A stretch of DNA of 64,000 nt from contig PDSZ01000018.1 in the NCBI GenBank assembly GCA_002748705.1, positions 103,611-167,610 of the forward strand. The letters are read 5' to 3'. Source of the stretch: Candidatus Fermentibacterota bacterium. GTDB lineage: Bacteria > Fermentibacterota > Fermentibacteria > Fermentibacterales > Fermentibacteraceae. The translations under genes were made by a program, and so were the position numbers. Positions 52,723-60,373 of the stretch are shown here, one piece after another; within the stretch, counting starts at the first letter, position 1; every line of letters begins with the position of its first letter. The notes under the pieces were generated by a model. It worked only from the letters and a program-made list of their open reading frames with translations. It searched no databases and was not told the origin of the DNA.

Positions 52723-53571
52723 CTGACTTCAGATTCGGTTACTGTAGCGGGCCCCGGGGCTGTGGGTATCACAGTCGCGGTGGCCCTTTCTGAATCAGGG
52801 AAACAGGTGGTTCTGGCAGGGGATCCATCAACACAGGCAACAAGAAAGCTCTTCTCTGTTAAGAACTTCCATGGACTTCATGCCGAGATACCTCTGGTTC
52901 CTCTTTCCTCTCTCTCAAGTTATTCAGATGTGGTATTGGCCCTTAAAGCATATGATCTGGCAGAGGCAGTTCCATTTGTGAAAGGCATTTCCCGCAGGAT
53001 ACTGTGCCTGTCCAACGGTATGGGGTTTGAAGATGTATGGGGCAGTGCTTCAGACAAGGTTGAGTACGGAATACTCACAGCAGGATTCAGCAGGATTTCT
53101 TCCACAGAGACCTTATATAGTCCAGGTGAGCTGTTCTGCCTGAAAGGAGGGTTTGCAGAGGAACTGTTCAGCGGTTCCAGGTTTTCACTTCATTCTGTAA
53201 ACGATATGGAGGATACCAGATGGGCAAAGTGGTATGTGAACAGTATCATCAATCCTGCAGGAGCCCTCACAGGCCTTTCCAACAATCGTCTTCGTGATTC
53301 TGAACTTGGCCCTGTCATTAAGAGGCTTCGAAAGGAGCTGGCAGTCTCCGCTCCATCTGCTGAAGCTCTGGAACTTGCTGAAAAGATGCTCGATGAACTG
53401 CTGAATAACTCAGAGAATATGTGCAGTATGCTTCAGGATATTCAGTCAGGAAGAAAAACTGAAATTGATTTTCTCACAGGACTTGCCTCAGGCTACAGCC
53501 CTGCTGCCAGAGAACTGACAGCAGGGATAAGAAAACTCTCAGTGGCAGCTGCAACCGGTTCTTCCTGTTGA
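52723..53571 (+). CDS. ketopantoate-reductase (PanE/ApbA)-family protein, probable CTG start
   Basis: About 282 residues. N-terminal Rossmann motif VTVAGPGAVGITVAVALSESGKQVVLAG; central DVVLALKAYDLAEAV and LCLSNGMG (family LQNGxG); C-terminal substrate-binding helix KWYVNSIINPAGALTGLSNNRL (family Kxx-N-NPxTAL). The family reduces 2-dehydropantoate with NADPH; as the match is loose, another 2-keto or imine substrate is possible. Upstream extension to TTG 52669 overlaps the YtxH gene. CTG 52723, two bases after its stop and 5 nt after AGGA, puts the Rossmann strand at the usual distance from the N-terminus. Confidence 0.78.
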   Translation: MTSDSVTVAGPGAVGITVAVALSESGKQVVLAGDPSTQATRKLFSVKNFHGLHAEIPLVPLSSLSSYSDVVLALKAYDLAEAVPFVKGISRRILCLSNGMGFEDVWGSASDKVEYGILTAGFSRISSTETLYSPGELFCLKGGFAEELFSGSRFSLHSVNDMEDTRWAKWYVNSIINPAGALTGLSNNRLRDSELGPVIKRLRKELAVSAPSAEALELAEKMLDELLNNSENMCSMLQDIQSGRKTEIDFLTGLASGYSPAARELTAGIRKLSVAAATGSSC

Positions 53572-53600
53572 AAAGCGGTTACCGGATTTGCCTGCAGCTG

Positions 53601-55019
53601 CTAAAACCTTACCATTCTGCAGGAAGCGGTCATACCTTCCTTTTCACAGGTGACAAGGTACATTCCAGGGGGCAGTTCAGAGGTGTCAAGGGTGAACTGA
53701 TTCTGAACTGACACAGCCTCTTCTGCAAGCCTTCCGTCTGCAGAGTAAATCCTGTAACGGGCAGGCCCTGTTCCCCCTGAAGAACTCAGGTTTGCAATGC
53801 TGCCTGCAGGATTGGGAGAGACGCTTACAGAGAGACCGTATGTCCCGCTGTTCTCCTCTTCTGTGCCTGTCCAGTTCTCGCTGTTGTACCAGATGTGCTT
53901 TTCATCCTCTGAGACAAAGAAGAGCGCCAGCTGGCTTGTTGTAGCGCCGTATTTTACAATAGAGTATCCACCGGTATAGGCAGAGTGAGTGTTGCGCACG
54001 CTGAAATTACCTGAAGGCAGGCCTGAGAGCATTACAGATTTTGCCACCAGTATGTCCCCGTTTTCTTTTGTGTAGCACGCACCTATCCTTCTTTTTCCAT
54101 GGAATCTGTCTATGCAGGGGTAGAAGCCTTCACCAAAACTCTCAGGAGTGGACCAGGTTAAGCCGTTATCAGTTGACATACTCAGAAGGCATTGGTTCTG
54201 ATTGTTATGCCATACTATTCCCAGCACCTTATCTCCCACATGCTCCCATGCAACTGAAGGGCTGGCAGAAGCATCTGCACTGCCTGACACCTGAACAGCG
54301 CTTCCAAAACTTCCGTACCTGTCAGCTACTGCACAGAATATCTTCCCTGTGCCGGGCTGTATCCATGTAACAGCCACATGACCGTCAGAGGATACCTCAG
54401 CCTGTGGTCTTACAGCATTCGCCGCAACAGGTATTGAAGAAGACCATGTTATTCCATCGCCAGATCTTGTGAGAAAGAGGGTGTTGTTGTCGTCAACTGC
54501 AAAAGCCCAGACCTCTCCTCCTGGAATATTCTCCAAAAGAGTACATGAAACAGGTTCACCTGCTCCAGGATATGAGAAGTCAGCCACAGAATGACCTTTA
54601 TATACCAACGAATTGGAATTGTGCCTGTAGGTGTCCACAAAGCACTGGCCATTGGGAAACTGTGTTATCACCGCCGTAAGCAGCAGTTCAGTTCCGGGAA
54701 TTCTGACTATGGAAGGAGAAATGATGTTATTGTTTCCACCGGTTATTGCTTTACGAAGAGTCCAGTCAATTCCATTGTTTGAGGATTTGCTTACATAAAG
54801 CCTGTCCCCTTCAGTGGTGGTGGAATGCTCCACCATTGCAACGAAAAGGTCATCACTTTCTCCGTACAAGGCATCAATGTTGGGAAATCCGGGACCTGCT
54901 GAGGATACACCCTCGGAAAAGTAGCCCACCTGCCTGTCTTCTGCCCATAGAGGCTGAGCCAATGCCCTTGCAGAAAGAACCAGAAGAATAAATACTGAAA
55001 TAGTTTTAGCAGCCATCAT
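53601..55019 (-). CDS. secreted Asp-box (sialidase-like propeller) protein with type-IX-like sorting domain
   Basis: 472 residues. Signal peptide (KTISVFILLVLSARALA), then Asp-box motifs typical of sialidase/BNR propellers: SKSSNNGIDWT, TRSGDGITWSS and STDNGLTWS. The final 75 residues (LSVSVSPNPAGSIANLSSSG...YRIYSADGRLAEEAV...LDTSELPPGMYLVTCEKEG...MVRF) match the Por/type-IX secretion C-terminal domain. No catalytic Arg triad/Tyr of sialidase could be placed, so it may bind rather than cleave. Preceded by GAGAGGGGC; it has a promoter at 55063-55092. Confidence 0.82.
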   Translation of the reverse strand: MMAAKTISVFILLVLSARALAQPLWAEDRQVGYFSEGVSSAGPGFPNIDALYGESDDLFVAMVEHSTTTEGDRLYVSKSSNNGIDWTLRKAITGGNNNIISPSIVRIPGTELLLTAVITQFPNGQCFVDTYRHNSNSLVYKGHSVADFSYPGAGEPVSCTLLENIPGGEVWAFAVDDNNTLFLTRSGDGITWSSSIPVAANAVRPQAEVSSDGHVAVTWIQPGTGKIFCAVADRYGSFGSAVQVSGSADASASPSVAWEHVGDKVLGIVWHNNQNQCLLSMSTDNGLTWSTPESFGEGFYPCIDRFHGKRRIGACYTKENGDILVAKSVMLSGLPSGNFSVRNTHSAYTGGYSIVKYGATTSQLALFFVSEDEKHIWYNSENWTGTEEENSGTYGLSVSVSPNPAGSIANLSSSGGTGPARYRIYSADGRLAEEAVSVQNQFTLDTSELPPGMYLVTCEKEGMTASCRMVRF

Positions 55020-55062
55020 AAGCCCCTCTCTCTAAACTGCTGTTACAAAACACTGACCAGTT

Positions 55063-55092
55063 AAGATACATACTGATGGTATGCTGTGTAAA
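55063..55092 (-). promoter_or_regulatory. promoter of the Asp-box protein gene
   Basis: On the - strand: TTTACA (complement of 55087-55092), 18-nt spacer, TATCTT (complement of 55063-55068), in the 78-nt gap after the TPR gene stop. Leader of about 35 nt. Confidence 0.45.
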
Positions 55093-55097
55093 CAGGG

Positions 55098-55613
55098 CTA
55101 CTCTTCAGGCTCCCCCATATAGATATCCTTCTCGAGGAGCTGCCACACCGGCGTTCCTGTGAGTTTCTGCAGTTCTTCAAGAACGTCATGCTGTGCCTGA
55201 TCCAGCAGCAGCGACTGCCTGAACATATCTATTGCCTCATCCTCAAGGCCCTGTATCACATACAGACGAGCCAGCGCATTCAGGGATTGGCTGATCTCCG
55301 GATCCAGCTCGATGGACCTTTCCAGATACTGTATTGCATTCAGAAGGAGTTCCTCTTCATCCACTGAATCGCCGTAGAGTTCAGTGGCAGGAATGTTTTC
55401 CAGTATGGACAGTCCCCATGCCAGCCCCAGTCCCATATAGGCTTCAGCGTGCTCCGGATCAATGTTCAGTATTTCGGTATAATGCGGAATCGCAGTAATT
55501 GGGTCTTTGTCGTCCATATAAATCTTTGCAAGGCCGAGCCTTGCATCAATATCCTCAGGGTCGGCCTTTATTGCTTTTTCAAGGTCTCGCCTTACGGATT
55601 TCGGATCACTCAT
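55098..55613 (-). CDS. TPR-repeat protein
   Basis: 171 residues, acidic, no signal peptide. TPR units: DARLGLAKIYMDDKDPITAIPHYTEILNIDPEHAEAYMGLGLA, a short insertion, then AIQYLERSIELDPEISQSLNALARLYVIQGLEDEAIDMFRQSLLLDQ. A cytoplasmic interaction protein of unknown partner. Divergent from recG. Ribosome site GGAGGT upstream on the - strand. Confidence 0.85.
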   Translation of the reverse strand: MSDPKSVRRDLEKAIKADPEDIDARLGLAKIYMDDKDPITAIPHYTEILNIDPEHAEAYMGLGLAWGLSILENIPATELYGDSVDEEELLLNAIQYLERSIELDPEISQSLNALARLYVIQGLEDEAIDMFRQSLLLDQAQHDVLEELQKLTGTPVWQLLEKDIYMGEPEE

Positions 55614-55637
55614 CGCAGCTTACCTCCATTGAGTGGC

Positions 55638-55682
55638 TTGAACATATGGGCGTGAATTATACATATAAGTTACCGGCGTCAA
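55638..55682. promoter_or_regulatory. divergent promoter region between the TPR gene and recG
   Basis: - strand: TTGACG (complement of 55677-55682), 15-nt spacer, perfect TATAAT (complement of 55656-55661). + strand: TTGAAC (55638-55643), 16-nt spacer, TACATA (55660-55665). The elements overlap back to back. Assignment by consensus only. Confidence 0.4.
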
Positions 55683-55701
55683 CCCCTGAATGGAGAAGCC
55701 T

Positions 55702-57717
55702 GTGAAAGAAGCAGAGAACATCGGAAACGCCAGGGGCGTAACTTCCAGGCGTGAAGCCCTTCTTAAAAGGCTTTCAATACACACTGCAGGGGATCTTCTT
55801 CTGCACCTTCCCTTGCGATTTCTGGACAGGAGAACCTTTACTCCTGTCTCTGATCTTCGTAACGGTTCTGAAGCTGTCATACAAGGGAAAATTGTTTCTG
55901 TTTTCAGAAGACGGAAAGGCCGGGGCCCAAGGATTACCGCGATTCTTTCAGACGGCACAGGCAGCATTACTCTTTCCTTCTTCAATACCGGATTTCCCGG
56001 CTCTACACTTAGAGAGGGCATGGATGTTACAGCCTGCGGAAAAGTGCAGCTTTTCAGGGGGTTTACCATTGCGCATCCTGAGTTGCATTTCAGCCCCGGT
56101 ACAGGTGACGCTCCAGGGATGCTTCCTGTTTACCCGCTTTGCGCAGGTCTTACACAAAACTTTATGAGAAAACTTGTGAGAGAAGTGCTTGAAAGTGCAG
56201 ATGGAGAGCTTGATGAGATTCTTTCTGAAGATATTCTTGTTCTGGAAGGTTTTCAGAACAGACTTCAGGTGTTCAAGTCAGCCCATGAACCTGAGAGTCC
56301 TGAAGAAGCAGCCAGGGCTGTTCGAGTCCTTGCTTTGGAGGAACTCTACCTGTACAGATCAATACTTGATTCAGTAAGGCGGAAGGGAACAGCTTCCGCA
56401 GGAATAAGAATCAGCGGGTTTACCCCTGAGGTTTATCAGGATTTTCTGCCGTGGCAGATGACATCTGCCCAGTTAAAGGTATGCGCAGAGGTAGCTGCTG
56501 ATCTGAACTCAGGTTCTCCTGTGAGGCGTCTTGTTCAGGGTGATGTAGGGTCTGGAAAAACGGTGATTGCAGCTTATGCTTCTGCGGTAACTGCTCTGGA
56601 AGGCTTTACCTCTGCAATACTTGCTCCAACTGAGGTTCTGGCCCATCAGCATTTCAAAAGCATGAAAGATTTTCTGAAACCCTTTGATATCACAGTACAT
56701 CTGCTTACCGGAGGTACTGTATCCTCAGCCCGCAAGAATATTGCAGTGAGCATGACGGATAATCCAGGTTGTGTGCTTGTTGGAACACATGCTGTACTTG
56801 AGGATTGGGTTCCTCTGAAGAAACTGGCGCTTATGGTTGTTGACGAACAGCACAGGTTCGGAGTTGTTCAGCGGGAAAAACTTCTGGCAGGGCGAAATCC
56901 GAGACCCCATGCGCTTATCATGTCTGCTACTCCCATTCCCCGTACTCTGGCAATGACCATTTATGGGGATCTTGATATTTCAGTTCTTGATGAAATGCCT
57001 CCTGGCAGGGGCAGTACTGAAACTGCAGTTATAGGCCAAAGCGAAAAGAGCAGAGTGTTCAGATTCATGCTGAAGAGACTGGAAGCCGGTGAAAGGGCAT
57101 ACCTGGTTTATCCGCTCAAAGAGGCAAGTGAGAATATAGATCTGAGAGATGCAGCCGGCGCATATGAAGTTCTGTGTCAGGGGCCTGCAGCCAGGTTCGG
57201 AATAGGGCTTCTTCACGGCAGCATGACTCCGGAGGAGAAGGTCAGAGTAACCGGCGAGTTTACCTCAGGTAAAATATCCGTTCTTGTGAGTACTACGGTT
57301 ATTGAGGTTGGTATTGATGTGCCTGAAGCAACTGTAATGATAATAGTTAATGCTGAAAGGTTCGGTCTAAGTCAGCTGCATCAGCTCAGAGGAAGAATAG
57401 GAAGAGGCGGCAGAGATTCCTGGTGTTTTCTGGTTCCAGGATCTGAAGCTTCATCTGAAGCCCTTGAAAGACTGCATATATTAGCTTCCACATCAGACGG
57501 ATTTGAAGTTGCTTCAAGAGACTTGAAGCTCAGGGGCCCGGGAGAGGTTCTGGGCACTGCCCAGCACGGCATACCATCCTTCAGAGTGGCAGATCCTTCA
57601 AGGGACAGGGATATTTTGCACATGGTCAGCTCCATGAAAACCATTGATTCCGGGAAGCTCAATTCATTGATGGTGTCACAAGCCTGGAGGTATTCCGGAA
57701 TGTCCCTTCCTGTGTAA
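55702..57717 (+). CDS. recG: ATP-dependent DNA helicase RecG
   Basis: About 671 residues. Wedge/OB domain (VIQGKIVSVFRRR; FFNTGF), then helicase motifs: LVQGDVGSGKTVIA (I), APTEVLAHQ (Ia), VVDEQHRFGVVQR (II, the RecG-specific DEQHRFG), MSATPIPRT (III), STTVIEVGIDVPEAT (V) and QLRGRIGRG (VI). It remodels stalled replication forks and Holliday junctions. The GTG at 55702 is preferred as start: GGAG (55692-55695) lies 6 nt before it, whereas the in-frame ATG at 55690 has none. The N-terminal extension seen in some RecGs is absent. Confidence 0.96.
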   Translation: MKEAENIGNARGVTSRREALLKRLSIHTAGDLLLHLPLRFLDRRTFTPVSDLRNGSEAVIQGKIVSVFRRRKGRGPRITAILSDGTGSITLSFFNTGFPGSTLREGMDVTACGKVQLFRGFTIAHPELHFSPGTGDAPGMLPVYPLCAGLTQNFMRKLVREVLESADGELDEILSEDILVLEGFQNRLQVFKSAHEPESPEEAARAVRVLALEELYLYRSILDSVRRKGTASAGIRISGFTPEVYQDFLPWQMTSAQLKVCAEVAADLNSGSPVRRLVQGDVGSGKTVIAAYASAVTALEGFTSAILAPTEVLAHQHFKSMKDFLKPFDITVHLLTGGTVSSARKNIAVSMTDNPGCVLVGTHAVLEDWVPLKKLALMVVDEQHRFGVVQREKLLAGRNPRPHALIMSATPIPRTLAMTIYGDLDISVLDEMPPGRGSTETAVIGQSEKSRVFRFMLKRLEAGERAYLVYPLKEASENIDLRDAAGAYEVLCQGPAARFGIGLLHGSMTPEEKVRVTGEFTSGKISVLVSTTVIEVGIDVPEATVMIIVNAERFGLSQLHQLRGRIGRGGRDSWCFLVPGSEASSEALERLHILASTSDGFEVASRDLKLRGPGEVLGTAQHGIPSFRVADPSRDRDILHMVSSMKTIDSGKLNSLMVSQAWRYSGMSLPV

Positions 57718-57729
57718 CTTTAACAGGGC

Positions 57730-57757
57730 TTGACACTGCTTGCGATAAGAATACTTA
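57730..57757 (+). promoter_or_regulatory. sigma70-like promoter of the TPR-PEGA gene
   Basis: Consensus TTGACA (57730-57735) with TACTTA at 57752-57757 (16-nt spacer), 66 nt before ATG 57823, which itself follows GGGGGAGAA. Probably drives the operon through hsp20, lon and the lipoprotein gene. Confidence 0.6.
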
Positions 57758-57822
57758 TAAAGGATACAGAAATTTCATAGGGTTTTACTCTATTTTGGTC
57801 CGGAACAGCCACTGGGGGAGAA

Positions 57823-60024
57823 ATGGCAGCGAGCGACAACCTGAAGATACAGAAACTTATAAAGTCTGCAGAGGAACTTGCCCGCAGAGGCGAGAGGCAG
57901 AAAGCTCTCACTGAATTCAACAACATTCTTGACATTGATCCCGATAACGAGAAAGTGCGGAAAAGAATAAGTGAGCTTCAAAGGGAAGCCTCAGTTATGC
58001 GTAACTTTAAGAGGACCAGGGCATCCCGAACTCACAATGCCGGTAAGTCTGTGAATTCTGAAGATTTCATTGCTGAATGCATGAAAAGGTCGGAAGAGGC
58101 ATTCAAAGCAGGAGATGAAGTCAGAGCTCTGCAGGAGCTTGAGAGGGCAAAGCGTCATGATCCTGACAACAGGACTGTAAGAAAAAAGATATTAATAGTC
58201 AGACGCAGAATAAAAACAGATAACCTTTATGATATGGCTCTGGCAAAACTGGCTGAAGGAGATATTGAATCAGCTGTCAGGAAAGCCAGATCAATATTCA
58301 GCATATGGCCTTCAGCACCTGTCCTTTCCAGATTGCTTGACAAACTGGAAGCCTGGAAGCCTGCTGAGTCCCCCGATGAGTTAGAAGCAGGTAATGTGGA
58401 ACTTCTTGAAGATCTGGATTTTGAGGAGAACTTTCAAGAGGTTTCCGAGCCGGCTCAGGGTACAAAAGAGGTTGAGAGAACTGAAACCTCTGCAGCTGAA
58501 GCAGCAATTGCAGCCATAAGAGCCAGAATATCCAGAAGTGATTTTTCCGGTGCTCTTGATGAAGCGCAAAAGGCCCTTGAGGAGCATCCCGGCAACAGCA
58601 CCATCGTTGAACTGGTCGAAAGGCTCAAGAAGCTTTCAGGAGAGAAGAAGGCTGCCGAAGCAGTACCTGCAGAGTCTGAGAAAAAGAAGCTTCCTCTTAT
58701 TCCCATTATTGCTGTTCTTGCGCTGATTCTTATTGCAGTTGTTTTTCTGGTAATCAAACCGTTCAAAAGGCAGGAGACTGCTGCAGAGGAGGTAATTGTT
58801 CCTGAAGTAACTTTTGAGCCGTACTCTGTGAACTATACTGTGTCCGGTCCGGAAAGATTTTCTGTCACAGTGGACGGTCAGGCAGTGAATCTTCTTCCTG
58901 ATGGTTCTTTTACCATTGAGGGAGATTCTGAGGGAACAAGATTTATAGAAGTCAGGGCATCCGGTTACGAAACCTATAAAGGGGAACTGGTGCCGTCAGG
59001 TGGTGAAAACGCTCCTTCTTCAATCAGCATGGATACTCTGGGTACCAACACAGTTGTCATTAACTTCTCGCCTATGCTTCCTGAAGAGGCGGATCCATCT
59101 GCCGAGGATGGTATAATCTGGTTTGTGGATGGAGAACCTGCTGAGAGCGGTATAGTTCTTCCCACGGGAATACATGTTTTTCAGGCTGAACTGGAAGGCT
59201 TTAATTCAGTTCCTGAATCAATTCTTGTTGACTATTCATCTGAACCTGAGGCAATTTCACTGGCGCTCCTTTCTCAGGCTGAGTCACAGGTGATTCTTTC
59301 CCTGGGAGCGGATATTCCCGGAACTGCTCTCTTCTATATTGACGGTTCAATGGTCGGTTCAGATGTGAGGAGAGTCAGCGAGATACTTCCCTTCGGAAGG
59401 CACACCATAACTGTTGAAGCAGAGAATTATGAGTTATGGAGCAGAACCATTACCCTTGACTCAGACGGCTACAGCACAACTGTTGTCCCTGTTCAGATCG
59501 TTACCACAGGAAGGCTGCTGATCGCTCCTGAGCCATGGGCTAATGTCTCAGTTGACGGTGTCAGCGTCGGCCAGACTCCCATGGCCCCGCTGGAGCTTGA
59601 AGAGGGTAGTCATACAGTGGTTCTCACCAACCCTGACTATCAGGATCAGACCATAACTGTCAGCATCACACCAGGTGAAGATACAAGCATTGCCTACGAC
59701 GCTGAACCTGCTGAACCTGAAGGGCCTGATATCATAGAAGAGGAAGAGCCTACCATACCTCCGTTTGCTATTTCCCAGGTTGCTCCTGAGACTCCGGGGC
59801 TGGCCAGAGACATGGGAGATGTCCACGGCTACATCACCCTTGATGTGCTGGTAGGTACAGATGGTTCGGTAAAGGATGTTACAATAGTTTCCGATGAGCT
59901 TGGGCTCGGATGCGGTGCTGCGGCAGAAGCTGCTGTGAGACAGTGGGTATTCAACCCGGCGACCCAGGGTGGAGTTCCAGTGGAAGTCACTACAAGGGTC
60001 CAGGTTCGCTTTGATGTAGAGTAG
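57823..60024 (+). CDS. TPR / transmembrane / PEGA-repeat / TonB C-terminal domain protein
   Basis: 733 residues in four parts. Cytoplasmic TPR-like helices span residues ~1-280 (GERQKALTEFNNILDIDPDNEKV; DEVRALQELERAKRHDPDNRTV; DFSGALDEAQKALEEHPGNSTI), followed by one TM helix (LPLIPIIAVLALILIAVVFLVI, ~290-311). Next come periplasmic PEGA-type beta modules (TRFIEVRASGYETYKG; HTITVEAENYELWSRTITL; WANVSVDGVSVGQTPMAPLELEEGSHTVVLTNPDYQDQ) and a TonB C-terminal domain (GYITLDVLVGTDGSVKDVTIVS...AVRQWVFNPATQGG). It could pass information or force from the cytoplasm to the envelope. No known single family covers the full length. Confidence 0.85.
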   Translation: MAASDNLKIQKLIKSAEELARRGERQKALTEFNNILDIDPDNEKVRKRISELQREASVMRNFKRTRASRTHNAGKSVNSEDFIAECMKRSEEAFKAGDEVRALQELERAKRHDPDNRTVRKKILIVRRRIKTDNLYDMALAKLAEGDIESAVRKARSIFSIWPSAPVLSRLLDKLEAWKPAESPDELEAGNVELLEDLDFEENFQEVSEPAQGTKEVERTETSAAEAAIAAIRARISRSDFSGALDEAQKALEEHPGNSTIVELVERLKKLSGEKKAAEAVPAESEKKKLPLIPIIAVLALILIAVVFLVIKPFKRQETAAEEVIVPEVTFEPYSVNYTVSGPERFSVTVDGQAVNLLPDGSFTIEGDSEGTRFIEVRASGYETYKGELVPSGGENAPSSISMDTLGTNTVVINFSPMLPEEADPSAEDGIIWFVDGEPAESGIVLPTGIHVFQAELEGFNSVPESILVDYSSEPEAISLALLSQAESQVILSLGADIPGTALFYIDGSMVGSDVRRVSEILPFGRHTITVEAENYELWSRTITLDSDGYSTTVVPVQIVTTGRLLIAPEPWANVSVDGVSVGQTPMAPLELEEGSHTVVLTNPDYQDQTITVSITPGEDTSIAYDAEPAEPEGPDIIEEEEPTIPPFAISQVAPETPGLARDMGDVHGYITLDVLVGTDGSVKDVTIVSDELGLGCGAAAEAAVRQWVFNPATQGGVPVEVTTRVQVRFDVE

Positions 60025-60025
60025 T

Positions 60026-60373
60026 ATGTTCAGAACAACTGACAACTGGATGATTTACTGCGATGTCTATGGTACTCAGAGCGGTTTTGATATCTACATG
60101 GAACTGCCTGGAGTTGCCATAGAGGATATAGACCTTGAGGTTACTCCTCTTACTGTGAGAATTAAAGGCTTGAAAAGAAGACCCTGTACCGGTTCTACCC
60201 CTTTGACAATGGAGATTGAAACAGGAAGGTTCGAGCGGGAAATACCGCTTCCTGCCAGAGTTGACACCTCTTCTGTATCGGCAAAGATGCGAAACGGTGT
60301 TCTTCACATTACTCTTTCACGAAAATCTCCTGTGGTAGTTTCAATTCCGGTTCAGGCGGAAGGAAATAAATGA
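60026..60373 (+). CDS. Hsp20/alpha-crystallin small heat-shock protein
   Basis: 115 residues, short for the family. The alpha-crystallin fold is visible: FDIYMELPGVAIEDIDLEVTPLTVRIKGLKR, FEREIPLPARVDTSSVSAKMRNGVLHITLSR (the A-x-x-x-N-G-V-L motif) and an I-P-V end (VVSIPVQAE). Holds unfolding proteins. Directly upstream of and overlapping lon by 4 nt, so it forms a proteostasis pair. Ribosome site weak. Confidence 0.92.
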   Translation: MFRTTDNWMIYCDVYGTQSGFDIYMELPGVAIEDIDLEVTPLTVRIKGLKRRPCTGSTPLTMEIETGRFEREIPLPARVDTSSVSAKMRNGVLHITLSRKSPVVVSIPVQAEGNK

